Positions 27,395 to 35,893 of a stretch of 64,000 bases of DNA are shown here, one piece after another; positions within the stretch are counted from its first letter, which is position 1, and each line of letters begins with the position of its first letter. The notes under the pieces were generated by a model that was given only the letters and a program-made list of their open reading frames with translations, was not told the origin of the DNA and searched no databases. The stretch lies in the NCBI GenBank assembly GCA_035606945.1, contig DATNDR010000132.1, forward strand, positions 1 through 64,000. Reading direction: 5' to 3'. This DNA is from GCA-003244245 sp035606945. GTDB lineage: Bacteria; Actinomycetota; Actinomycetes; Mycobacteriales; Pseudonocardiaceae. Both the position numbers and the translations under genes were made by a program.

Positions 27395-28741
27395 GTGGAC
27401 GAGCCGATTGGCGACGGGTCGCCTGGAGGTAGAAAGCGGCGACCAGGGCGGCCACCGAAGACCACTGACCCGGGAAGTTCGGCTATTGCGGCGCTAGGTG
27501 CGCAGCTGCGGCGGTTACGGATTGATCGTGGTCTGACATTGGCGCAACTTGCCCGACTGGTGGGGTACTCCGGGCAGCACCTAGGCGCGGTGGAGCGGGG
27601 TCAAGCGGTGCCCTCGGAGGTCGTGGTATCAGCGTGTGACGCTGCGGTACTAGCGAATGGTCGTTTGGTAGCGATGTTGCCGGCGGTGATTCGGGAGCAG
27701 GCCCGGATTCGGCATCAGCATGAGGCGGCCAGGCGTTCGGGCTGGTCGAACGATCCCCTATGGGCAAGGACTTGGCAGCGGTGCGACGAAGACAACCTCG
27801 ATTGGGCACGGTTGGCCGATGTGGCTCGTCGGCCTTCGCGGTGCAACCGTGCGGTTGTTGACGACCTTGAGCTGATCACTGCTCGGCAGCGGCGACTGTA
27901 TCACGAACTGTCCTCGGCCGAGATGATGGTGCACGTCCAGGCACACCTCGGCCTACTCGTGTCGCTATTGGACGGTCCCGCGCCCGACTCGCTGCGGTGC
28001 CGGGTCGCCTCAGCGGCTGCCGAGGCAGCTGGCTTCACGGCATGGTCGCGGTACGACCTGGGTGACCTCTACACGACGGGTCACTGCTATCGGCAGGCGG
28101 CCGCAGCCGCCAAGGAATCGTCCAACATTGGTCTACGGTCCTACATCCTGGGCTATCAGGGTCTCGTCGCGCAGGCACAGAACCGGCCGGCCTCAGCGCT
28201 CGGGCTTGTCGACGAGGCACGCCAGACTGCCCAGGGGTCCGTTGCTGACCCTACCCGGTCGTGGCTGACGGCGCTGGCCGCGGACGCGCTGGCGCGAGTC
28301 GGCCGCAGTCGCGAAGCGTTGGCCGCGCTGGATACCGCGCGTTCGCTGCTGGCAGGTCAGGACAGCCGGACAGACGAGTGGATGTACGACTTCGACGAAG
28401 GCGACCTCGCGATACACGCAGGGACATGCCTGCTCACGGTGGGGCAGCCGGAGAGCGCGGCGGCGGCGTTCACCGACGCGCTGCATTTATTGCCTGCTTC
28501 CTGTGAGCGTCGCGGTGCAGAGATCCAGCTTGGGCTAGCGGCCGCACGATTGGCGTCCGGGGAAGTGGAGGAGGCGCAACGATTGACGCTGACCTCGCTG
28601 GCGACCTTCGCCGCACGGGGTTCGGTGGCGGGCCTGCAACGGGTCCGGGAGTTGCGCAGGACCTTCCAGGCCAGAGGCTACGTTCGCGCCGCTGCGGTAA
28701 TCGATGAGAAGGCGCGCGCATTGGGGGCCATACAAGCGTGA
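27395..28741 (+). CDS. XRE-family regulator with TPR-like helical domain
   Basis: 448-residue regulator. A basic N-terminal tail (GGRKRRPGRPPKT) is followed by the HTH at about residues 32-80 (LGAQLRRLRIDRGLTLAQLA, then LVGYSGQHLGAVERGQAVPS). The C-terminal 300 residues are Ala/Leu-rich repeats of the tetratricopeptide type (SYILGYQGLVAQAQNRPASA, then DALARVGRSREALAALDTA), like signal-sensing actinobacterial XRE-TPR proteins. Its stop overlaps the GTG of the peptidase gene (GTGA), so the two are coupled. It is divergent from the PIMT operon across 27244-27394 and may control both sides; that is inference. Confidence 0.88.
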   Translation: MDEPIGDGSPGGRKRRPGRPPKTTDPGSSAIAALGAQLRRLRIDRGLTLAQLARLVGYSGQHLGAVERGQAVPSEVVVSACDAAVLANGRLVAMLPAVIREQARIRHQHEAARRSGWSNDPLWARTWQRCDEDNLDWARLADVARRPSRCNRAVVDDLELITARQRRLYHELSSAEMMVHVQAHLGLLVSLLDGPAPDSLRCRVASAAAEAAGFTAWSRYDLGDLYTTGHCYRQAAAAAKESSNIGLRSYILGYQGLVAQAQNRPASALGLVDEARQTAQGSVADPTRSWLTALAADALARVGRSREALAALDTARSLLAGQDSRTDEWMYDFDEGDLAIHAGTCLLTVGQPESAAAAFTDALHLLPASCERRGAEIQLGLAAARLASGEVEEAQRLTLTSLATFAARGSVAGLQRVRELRRTFQARGYVRAAAVIDEKARALGAIQA

Positions 28742-30552
28742 GTGCACCCGCCGAGCCGGGCGTTGCGTCGGTTGATGCCGTGCAACTCGCCCGAGAGCAC
28801 GTGTACTGGATCGAGGGACGCGCCAGTGGTGACGTTCTGGTCCGCTCCCGTGGGTCGGCCGGGGTCGAGGATGTCCTGCCGCCTGGCGTGGCGGTAGCGT
28901 CGCGCGTCCATGAGTACGGTGGCGGTGCTTATGTAGCCACGGATGACGCCGTGTGGTTCGTCCGTGCTGATGACCAGCAAATCTGGCGGGCCACCAGGGG
29001 TGGGCTGCGCGCGGTCACCGCAGCGCCGCAGGACGGCGAGCACCGTTATGCGGACCTGCGGCTAAGTGCCACTGGGCTGCTCGTCGCCGTGCGGGAACGC
29101 CATCACAACGCAGGGGTGACCAACGAGCTAGTGATGGTTCCGGCCGATGGGTTGGCTGCCCCGTGGCCGGTGGCGCAGGGCTGGGATTTCTACTCCTTCC
29201 CCCGGCCCAGTCCCGACGGCACAGCGCTCGCGTGGACGACATGGCGGCACCCGCTGATGCCTTGGGACGGTACCTGGTTGTGGGTAGCCGAAATCCGGAA
29301 GGATGGGACGCTCGGTACTTTCCGACACATCGCTGGCGGCTCGGATGAATCGGTGTTCCAGCCGGAATGGAGTCCCGGCGGTGTGCTGCACTTCGTGTCT
29401 GATCGCACCGGTTGGTGGGATCTGTACGCCTGCCCGCCGGATGGTGGCCCGAATAGTGACATCGTCTCGCTGGTTCATGTGGAGTCGGCGGATCTGGGAA
29501 CGGCGCAATGGGAGTTCGGGTACTCCACCTACGCCTTTTTGGATAACGACCGGATCGCTGTACTCGCACACCGAGGCGGAGCTACCCGGCTCCACGTCTG
29601 GAGCCGTAGCCGCTGCGATATGCGCGCCGTCGAATTGCCCTACACCTCGATAAAGCCGTATCTGGCGGCACACCCCAGACGGGTCACGATGATCGGGTCG
29701 GCTCCGGATCGGATGCCCGCCGTCATCGTAGCTGATATCGACAGTGGCGACATCCGCGCGTTGACAGCGGCAATGGGAGGTACGGCCGGATCACGAGCAG
29801 CGCCGAGACCCGAGATTGTCGATATCCGCGCTCGGGACGGCGCCCGGGTGCATGCCTCCTTGTACCGTCCCCGACCAGATAGAGGTCCACAGCCGGTGCC
29901 TGTGATCGTCCGTGCCCACCCAGGGCCGACGTCGAACGCTCCATTGCGGCTCGACCCGTGGGTCCAGTTCTTCGTCGATCAAGGATTTGCGGTGCTTGAC
30001 GTCGACTATCGGGGTAGCACCGGCTACGGTCGCGCCTACCGCAACGCGCTACGCGGCCACTGGGGCATCCTGGATGTGTCCGACTGCGTCGATGCCGTAC
30101 AAGCGATCGGGCAAGATGGCTCCGTCGATCTGACCCGCGCCGTCATCAGCGGCGCCAGCGCGGGTGGCTACACCGCGTTGCGGGCCGCGACGAACACCAC
30201 GAGGTTCCGGGCCGCCACAGTACGGTCCGCCATCGTTGACCCCGCCGCCTGGCGCAGCGCCGCACCGAAGTTCCAGTCACATCATGCCGACCTTCTCCTG
30301 GGACCAAGCAGCACCTGGCCAGACCGGTCCTTGCTTCGTCCCGGTATCACCGCCCACTGCCCCATCCTCGCCTTTCACGGTGACCAGGACACGATCACGC
30401 CAGTCCGTCAAGTCCAAGAGTTCGTCACGGCGCTCGGTGACCGGGCATCGCTGGTGGCCTTCCCCAATGAGGGTCACGGATTGAGCCGGCCCGGGAATAT
30501 CGAGCACGCGATCTACGCTGAGCTAGCACACTATCGCGCAGCACTGACGTGA
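28738..30552 (+). CDS. S9 family (prolyl oligopeptidase-type) peptidase
   Basis: 604-residue serine peptidase. A beta-propeller-like N-terminal half (for example WSPGGVLHFVSDRTGWWDLY) is followed by an alpha/beta-hydrolase domain with the nucleophile in VISGASAGGYTA, the Asp in AFHGDQDTITPV and the His in PNEGHGLSRPG. LDVDYRGSTGYGRAYRNALR is typical of S9C acylaminoacyl-peptidase/DPP relatives. No signal peptide, so cytosolic. It cleaves short peptides; prolyl oligopeptidases can also remove RiPP leaders (FlaP in flavipeptin is the known example), which makes its coupling to a regulator and a nearby PIMT-like gene notable. Confidence 0.92.
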   Translation: MSAPAEPGVASVDAVQLAREHVYWIEGRASGDVLVRSRGSAGVEDVLPPGVAVASRVHEYGGGAYVATDDAVWFVRADDQQIWRATRGGLRAVTAAPQDGEHRYADLRLSATGLLVAVRERHHNAGVTNELVMVPADGLAAPWPVAQGWDFYSFPRPSPDGTALAWTTWRHPLMPWDGTWLWVAEIRKDGTLGTFRHIAGGSDESVFQPEWSPGGVLHFVSDRTGWWDLYACPPDGGPNSDIVSLVHVESADLGTAQWEFGYSTYAFLDNDRIAVLAHRGGATRLHVWSRSRCDMRAVELPYTSIKPYLAAHPRRVTMIGSAPDRMPAVIVADIDSGDIRALTAAMGGTAGSRAAPRPEIVDIRARDGARVHASLYRPRPDRGPQPVPVIVRAHPGPTSNAPLRLDPWVQFFVDQGFAVLDVDYRGSTGYGRAYRNALRGHWGILDVSDCVDAVQAIGQDGSVDLTRAVISGASAGGYTALRAATNTTRFRAATVRSAIVDPAAWRSAAPKFQSHHADLLLGPSSTWPDRSLLRPGITAHCPILAFHGDQDTITPVRQVQEFVTALGDRASLVAFPNEGHGLSRPGNIEHAIYAELAHYRAALT

Positions 30553-30597
30553 CTGGTGAGCAGCGGCAGCAGGCGAACCGGACGAGGCGGGTAGCCG

Positions 30598-30603
30598 TAG
30601 GCT
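30598..30603 (+). promoter_or_regulatory. -10 box of the methyltransferase/CrtU-like operon
   Basis: TAGGCT (TANNNT type) ends 6 nt before the GTG start at 30610, predicting a leaderless mRNA. No Shine-Dalgarno is present between the box and the GTG. Confidence 0.5.
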
Positions 30604-30609
30604 CCTGTT

Positions 30610-31332
30610 GTGGCGATCGATGTAACGAGCGAGTTCGACGTGGCAGCGGCCAGTTATGACCGGCTGGTCGCCGCCAGCCCGGGCTACTACCGGAATCTGG
30701 CGCGTTCGGCCCGCCGGATGCAGCTGCCGGGCAGCGACGCTGGAGGGGCCGGGCTGCACCTGCTGGATCTGGGTTGCGGCACGGGAGCATCGACGTTGGC
30801 GCTGCTGGCCGCGGCACCCAAGGCCCGGATCACCGCGGTGGACGGGTCTGCCGGCATGCTCGCCAAAGCCCGGCAAGCCGACTGGCCCCCACGGGTGTCG
30901 TTCGTGCACGCCCAGGCTGAACAACTCGCCGCAGCCGGGGTCCACGGACCCTTCGATGGAATTTTCGCTGCCTACCTGGTGCGTAACCTGCCGGACCCGG
31001 ACCCCGTGCTGGCGATGCTGTGCGAGCAGCTGGCCCCTGGGGCGTCGCTCGGGGTACACGACTACGCGCTGGACGGCCGGGTGCGCAGCCGGGCGATCTG
31101 GACCGCGGTGTGCTGGAGCGTGATCATCCCAGCCGGAAAGGTGGTCACCGGGCGCGCCGGGCTTTACCGGTACCTGTGGCGCAGCGTGCTGCGCTTTGAC
31201 ACCGTCGACGCGCTGGCTGCGCGGCTGCGCAGGCACGGCCTGGTCGACCCCCAGATCGCCACGATGCCGGGCTGGGAACGCGGCATCGTGCACACCGTCG
31301 TTGCGAGAAAACCCGCCAGGAAAGCAGCGTGA
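30610..31332 (+). CDS. SAM-dependent class I methyltransferase (CrtT/UbiE-like)
   Basis: 240-residue methyltransferase with the SAM motif LHLLDLGCGTGASTLALLAA, acidic loop ITAVDGSAGMLAKAR and post-motif FDGIFAAYLVRNLPDPDPVL. It resembles UbiE/menaquinone-type and carotenoid-cluster (CrtT) methyltransferases. It ends in a GTGA overlap with the CrtU-like flavoprotein gene, so both products probably act on the same substrate. The GTG start has no Shine-Dalgarno but a -10 box 6 nt upstream. The substrate is unknown; a lipid-soluble isoprenoid is a reasonable guess from the partners. Confidence 0.88.
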   Translation: MAIDVTSEFDVAAASYDRLVAASPGYYRNLARSARRMQLPGSDAGGAGLHLLDLGCGTGASTLALLAAAPKARITAVDGSAGMLAKARQADWPPRVSFVHAQAEQLAAAGVHGPFDGIFAAYLVRNLPDPDPVLAMLCEQLAPGASLGVHDYALDGRVRSRAIWTAVCWSVIIPAGKVVTGRAGLYRYLWRSVLRFDTVDALAARLRRHGLVDPQIATMPGWERGIVHTVVARKPARKAA

Positions 31333-32888
31333 AGCTGCCGAACCACAACGGACATCGGCCCGGCCGGGACCGGCGGGCCGTGCTGCACCCGCCGCACGGC
31401 GGCCGGTCGCGGCCCGAGGGGCCGCCTCCTCGCGTCACCGTTGTCGGCGGTGGGATCGCCGGCATCGCAGCCACCCTGGCGCTGGCCGAGCGCGGTGTGC
31501 ACGTGCAGCTGCTGGAGCGGGAGCAACAGCTCGGCGGCCGGTTGCGGGGCTGGCCGACCACCCTGTCCGACGGTTCCGCGGTCACCATGAGCCGCGGGTT
31601 CCACGCCTTCTTCCGGCAGTACTACAACCTGCGGGCGCTGCTGCGTCGAGCCGATCCGCTGGGCCGGGCGCTGGTCCCCATGACGGATTACCCGCTGGTC
31701 GACGCTGACGGCCACCGGGACACCTTCCAGGGGCTACCGCGCACTCCTCCGTGGAACGCGTTGGCTTTCGCGTTGCAGTCCCCCACCTTCCGGTGGCGCG
31801 ACCTGATCGTGCGGATCGACCCGGTGGCTGCATTACCGCTGGTCGACGTGTCGGTCCCGGATGTCTACCACCGGTTGGATGGCCAGGACGCGATGACCTT
31901 CCTGGAGCGCGTGCGGTTCCCGGACGCGGCGCGGCACCTGGCGTTCTCGGTGTTCTCCCGCAGCTTTTTCGCCGATCCGCGGGAGCTGTCGGCGGCCGAG
32001 CTGGCCACGATGTTCCACATCTATTTCCTGGGCTCGGCCGAGGGCCTGGTGTTCGACGTCACCGCCGAGCCGTTCCCGCAAGCGCTGTGGGAGCCGATGG
32101 GCGACTACCTGGCCGAACTGGGCGTCGAAATCCACACCGGGGTGACCGTGCAGGAGATCCGCCCGGGGCGCGAGCGTCGATTCACCGTCCGGGCCGGCGG
32201 CGGCAACGCCGCCGACACCATCGACGTTGACGCCGTGGTACTGGCCACCGACGTCGCTGGGTTGCAAGCCCTACTGTCCGCTTCCCCGCAGGTCGGTGAG
32301 ACGTCCTGGCGGGCCCGCATCGCGCGGTTACGCACCGCGCCGCCGTTTCTGGTGTCGCGGCTGTGGCTGGATCGGCCGGTGCGCCGCGACCGGCCCGGGT
32401 TCCTGGGCACCAGTGGGTTCGGGCCGCTGGACAACGTCAGCGTGCTGGAACGCTTCGAAGGCGAGGCGGCGCGCTGGGCTCGGCGCACCGGTGGTTCGGT
32501 GGTCGAGTTGCACGCCTACGCGCTGACGTCGGACCCGGAGGAAAGCAAGCGCCGGCTCGTTGCGGAACTGCATCGCGTCTACCCGGAAACCACTGCTGCC
32601 ACGATCGTCGACGAGCGTCACGAATTGCGCGCCGACTGCCCGCTGTTCGCGCCGGGCACGTTCGGTGACCGGCCCACTGTCACCACGCCCGATCCGGCTG
32701 TGGTGCTCGCCGGGGACCTCACCCGGGTGGATCTTCCGGTGGCGCTGATGGAACGCGCCGCCACCAGCGGTCTGCTCGCCGCCAACGCGTTGCTGGCGGG
32801 CTGGAAGTTGCGTGGGCACCCGCTGTGGACGGTGCCGATCCGGGGCCGGCTGGCGCCGCTGCGGGCCGTCGCGGCTCGGTTCGGCTGA
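31329..32888 (+). CDS. FAD-dependent desaturase, CrtU/phytoene-desaturase-like
   Basis: 519-residue flavoprotein. The dinucleotide-binding motif VTVVGGGIAGIAATLALAER is at about residue 36, followed by LLEREQQLGGRLRGWPT. SRGFHAFFRQYYNLRALLRR closely resembles the CrtU group (beta-carotene desaturase/methyltransferase that makes aromatic carotenoid rings). The C-terminal FAD motif is VVLAGDLTRVDLPVALMERA. The N-terminal 35 residues are basic and probably disordered. It overlaps the methyltransferase stop. No carotenoid backbone genes (crtE, crtB, crtI, crtY) are in the window, so the substrate could be a carotenoid made elsewhere or another isoprenoid. Confidence 0.85.
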   Translation: MKLPNHNGHRPGRDRRAVLHPPHGGRSRPEGPPPRVTVVGGGIAGIAATLALAERGVHVQLLEREQQLGGRLRGWPTTLSDGSAVTMSRGFHAFFRQYYNLRALLRRADPLGRALVPMTDYPLVDADGHRDTFQGLPRTPPWNALAFALQSPTFRWRDLIVRIDPVAALPLVDVSVPDVYHRLDGQDAMTFLERVRFPDAARHLAFSVFSRSFFADPRELSAAELATMFHIYFLGSAEGLVFDVTAEPFPQALWEPMGDYLAELGVEIHTGVTVQEIRPGRERRFTVRAGGGNAADTIDVDAVVLATDVAGLQALLSASPQVGETSWRARIARLRTAPPFLVSRLWLDRPVRRDRPGFLGTSGFGPLDNVSVLERFEGEAARWARRTGGSVVELHAYALTSDPEESKRRLVAELHRVYPETTAATIVDERHELRADCPLFAPGTFGDRPTVTTPDPAVVLAGDLTRVDLPVALMERAATSGLLAANALLAGWKLRGHPLWTVPIRGRLAPLRAVAARFG

Positions 32889-32911
32889 GCTTGAGTTACC
32901 CCGGGGCCGAG

Positions 32912-33898
32912 CTACCCGGGCCAGCGGCCGGTGGTCCGCAGTTCGTAGCGACGCGCCGCGTAGGCCAGGTCGTCACGCCACAGCCGGGCGGCTGCCCAGC
33001 GCATCGCCGGGCGCATCAACGGCGCCCCGCGGCGGGCTACCGCAAAGCCCGGACGGGGTGAGGTGGCAATACTGGCTTCGACCACCGCGGTCCGCGGATG
33101 ACCGGCGTCGTCGACGCCCAGCGGGACAGCGTGCGTCTCCACGACGCTTCCCGCGCCCTCGCCTTCCAGGATGTCCATCACCACGGTCCGCGGTTCGGGG
33201 CAACTGAATGCGGCGCGCACGGGAACTCCGATCCGGCGGGTGAGCCGGAAGGCGACATCCACCACGAACCGATCCACCTCCTCGGTTGGCTCCTCCACGA
33301 CCCGCAGCCCGACGAAGGAGTACGGGTGAAACCAGCTGCCGTGCCACGGGTCGAGCCGGTTGGCGACCACGTCTTCCGGCTCGCAGCGCCCGATCCCGGT
33401 GAACACGGCATCCATGCTGCTGTTCGGATCGGGCCTGCGCGCCAGCACGGGCGCGGGCAGTGGCGCTTCCCCACCAACTGAATCCAGCCGTATCCAGGCC
33501 AGCACCCCGTCGTCATGGGCTGGGAAGGGGTCCCATCCCGGGACACCCCGCGCGCCGATCGCCAGACCGTGCCAGCGGCACACCAGGTTGCCCCCGGTCA
33601 CCGCCGCGCGGCACAGCGGCGCGCCCATGTGCGGGCACTCGCCGGGGCCGGCGTGCAGCGCGCCGTCGGGAGTGCGCCAGGCCACCACCTCGATACCGGC
33701 GATAGTGCGGCCGAATGGCTTGTCATGCGGGATCTCGCGGCTCGCGGCGAGCACGAACCAGTTGCCCGACGGGCGAGCCTGCGCTCGTTTCAGCGCCTCC
33801 TCGATCAGACCGGGCCGGGCGTCGCGCCAGGTCGGCTCCTGCCCGGCCCAGGTCCACGCCGGCAACCGCTGCAGCGGAATCCGGTCACTCCCCACCAT
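32912..33898 (-). CDS. Rieske [2Fe-2S] protein with DUF5914-like C-terminus
   Basis: 328-residue Rieske-type protein. The cluster motif is CPHMG (Cys88, His90) and CRWHG (Cys107, His110). The C-terminal 200 residues include DVVANRLDPWHGSWFHPYSF, the catalytic-type helix region of Rieske non-haem oxygenase relatives, where the two His may bind iron. The ATG at 33898 has AAAGGAG six nt upstream. It is convergent with the CrtU-like gene across 23 bp. Methyltransferase, CrtU-like and Rieske/DUF5914 genes often travel together in actinomycetes (recollection), which suggests a joint tailoring pathway. Confidence 0.85.
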   Translation of the reverse strand: MVGSDRIPLQRLPAWTWAGQEPTWRDARPGLIEEALKRAQARPSGNWFVLAASREIPHDKPFGRTIAGIEVVAWRTPDGALHAGPGECPHMGAPLCRAAVTGGNLVCRWHGLAIGARGVPGWDPFPAHDDGVLAWIRLDSVGGEAPLPAPVLARRPDPNSSMDAVFTGIGRCEPEDVVANRLDPWHGSWFHPYSFVGLRVVEEPTEEVDRFVVDVAFRLTRRIGVPVRAAFSCPEPRTVVMDILEGEGAGSVVETHAVPLGVDDAGHPRTAVVEASIATSPRPGFAVARRGAPLMRPAMRWAAARLWRDDLAYAARRYELRTTGRWPG

Positions 33899-34078
33899 CA
33901 CGCACTCCTTTCCCGGTCCACCGACCGGGCCCCATCTGACGTTATCTTCTTTTGCGTTCCCGGCGCTGGACGGGTACGACTAGGCCCTGAGACCTGCTCG
34001 CAGGGCGGAGCAGGCTCGAAGCGTTGAGCATCCGGCCACGCCGTAGCCAGTCCACCGTCCCACGAAGGTCGCCTCTTG

Positions 34079-35893
34079 ATGTCGCCTGACGATCTCCGCG
34101 CCCAAGTCTTCGAACACGAGTCGAATCCGGATCTAGCCGGTATTCCGCACACCGGTGAGGCGGCGCTGCCCGACGGCTACCTGGTCGAACCACAAGCCGA
34201 GGACTTCGAGCACGCCAAAGCCGCTCCACGAGACCCGCATTGGTACAAGCGGGCAGTCTTCTACGAGGTGCTGGTCCGGGCGTTTCACGACCATGACGGC
34301 AACGGCACCGGCGACTTGATCGGCTTGACGCAGAAGCTGGATTACCTGGCGTGGCTGGGCATCGACTGCCTGTGGTTGCCGCCGTTCTACGCCTCCCCGC
34401 TGCGCGACGGCGGTTACGACATCTCCGATTTCCGGGCGGTGCTGCCCGAGTTCGGCACCGTCGAAGATTTCGTGGTGCTGCTGGACGAGGCGCACAAACG
34501 GGGCATCCGGGTGATCACTGACTTGGTCATGAACCATACCTCTGACCAGCACCCCTGGTTCCAGGAGTCCCGGCGGGACCCTAAGGGACCATACGGGGAC
34601 TACTATGTGTGGAGTGACAAAGACACCGGTTACGCAGACGCGCGGATCATTTTTGTGGATACCGAGGCATCGAACTGGACTTACGACCCGGTGCGCGGGC
34701 AGTTCTACTGGCACCGCTTCTTCGCCCACCAGCCCGATCTCAACTACGAGAACCCCGCCGTCGGTGAGGCGATGATCGATGTGCTGCGGTTCTGGCTGGA
34801 TCTGGGCATCGACGGTTTCCGGCTGGACGCGGTGCCCTACCTGTTCGAGCAGGAAGGCACCAATTGCGAGAACCTGCCACGCACTCATGAATTCCTGAAA
34901 CGCTGCCGCAAGGTGGTCGACGACGAGTATCCGGACCGGGTGTTACTGGCCGAAGCCAATCAATGGCCCGCGGACGTCGTCGAGTACTTCGGCGACCCGG
35001 TGGTAGGCGGCGACGAAGCCCATATGGCATTTCATTTCCCGCTGATGCCGCGTATTTTCATGGCGGTCCGCCGGGAATCCCGGTTCCCGATCTCGGAAAT
35101 CCTCGCCCAGACCCCGCCCATACCGTCCAATGCCCAGTGGGGGATCTTCCTGCGCAACCACGACGAGCTGACCCTGGAAATGGTCACCGACGAGGAACGC
35201 GACTACATGTACAGTGAGTACGTCAAGGATCCCCGCATGCGGGCGAACATCGGGATCCGTCGACGCCTCGCGCCACTGTTGGACAACGACCGCAACCAGC
35301 TGGAATTGTTCACCGCGCTGTTATTGTCACTGCCGGGATCCCCGGTGCTCTACTACGGCGACGAGATCGGGATGGGGGACAACATCTGGCTGGGTGACCG
35401 GGACGGTGTCCGCACGCCGATGCAGTGGACCCCGGACCGCAACGCCGGATTCTCTACCTGTGACCCCGGCCGGATCTACCTGCCGGTGCTCATGGACCCG
35501 GTGTACGGGTACCAGGCGCTCAACGTCGAAGCGCAGCAGGCCTCATCGCAGTCGCTGCTGAACTGGACCCGGCGGATGATCCAGGTACGCCGCGAGCACC
35601 CAGCCTTCGGGTTGGGTGATTTCACCGAGCTCGGCTCGTCCAACCCCAGCGTGCTGGCCTACCTCCGCAACTACGCCGACGGCGGGGACGATCTCGTGAT
35701 TTGCGTCAACAACATGTCCCGCTTCCCGCAGCCGGTGGAGCTCGACCTGTCCGAGCATGCGGGCGGCGTTCCCGTCGAGTTGACCGGCGGCGTGCGTTTT
35801 CCGCCGATCGGGGAACTGCCTTACCTGCTCACGCTGCCCGGTCACGGCTTCTACTGGTTCAAGATCGACCTTGCGGCGGAGCGTGACCCGTGA
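34079..35893 (+). CDS. treS: trehalose synthase TreS (maltose alpha-D-glucosyltransferase)
   Basis: 604-residue GH13_16 enzyme that interconverts trehalose and maltose. WYKRAVFYEVLVRAFHD is the usual TreS entry. Catalytic residues are in DGFRLDAVPYL (nucleophile), LLAEANQWP (acid/base) and FLRNHDELTLEM. The signature VMNHTSDQHPWFQESRRDP is intact. The reading frame has TTG-ATG at 34076/34079; the ATG is taken as start, with AAGGT upstream. It overlaps pep2 at a GTGA junction, as in many actinomycetes where TreS and Pep2 form one complex. The 180-bp spacer to the Rieske gene carries the divergent promoters. Confidence 0.97.
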   Translation: MSPDDLRAQVFEHESNPDLAGIPHTGEAALPDGYLVEPQAEDFEHAKAAPRDPHWYKRAVFYEVLVRAFHDHDGNGTGDLIGLTQKLDYLAWLGIDCLWLPPFYASPLRDGGYDISDFRAVLPEFGTVEDFVVLLDEAHKRGIRVITDLVMNHTSDQHPWFQESRRDPKGPYGDYYVWSDKDTGYADARIIFVDTEASNWTYDPVRGQFYWHRFFAHQPDLNYENPAVGEAMIDVLRFWLDLGIDGFRLDAVPYLFEQEGTNCENLPRTHEFLKRCRKVVDDEYPDRVLLAEANQWPADVVEYFGDPVVGGDEAHMAFHFPLMPRIFMAVRRESRFPISEILAQTPPIPSNAQWGIFLRNHDELTLEMVTDEERDYMYSEYVKDPRMRANIGIRRRLAPLLDNDRNQLELFTALLLSLPGSPVLYYGDEIGMGDNIWLGDRDGVRTPMQWTPDRNAGFSTCDPGRIYLPVLMDPVYGYQALNVEAQQASSQSLLNWTRRMIQVRREHPAFGLGDFTELGSSNPSVLAYLRNYADGGDDLVICVNNMSRFPQPVELDLSEHAGGVPVELTGGVRFPPIGELPYLLTLPGHGFYWFKIDLAAERDP

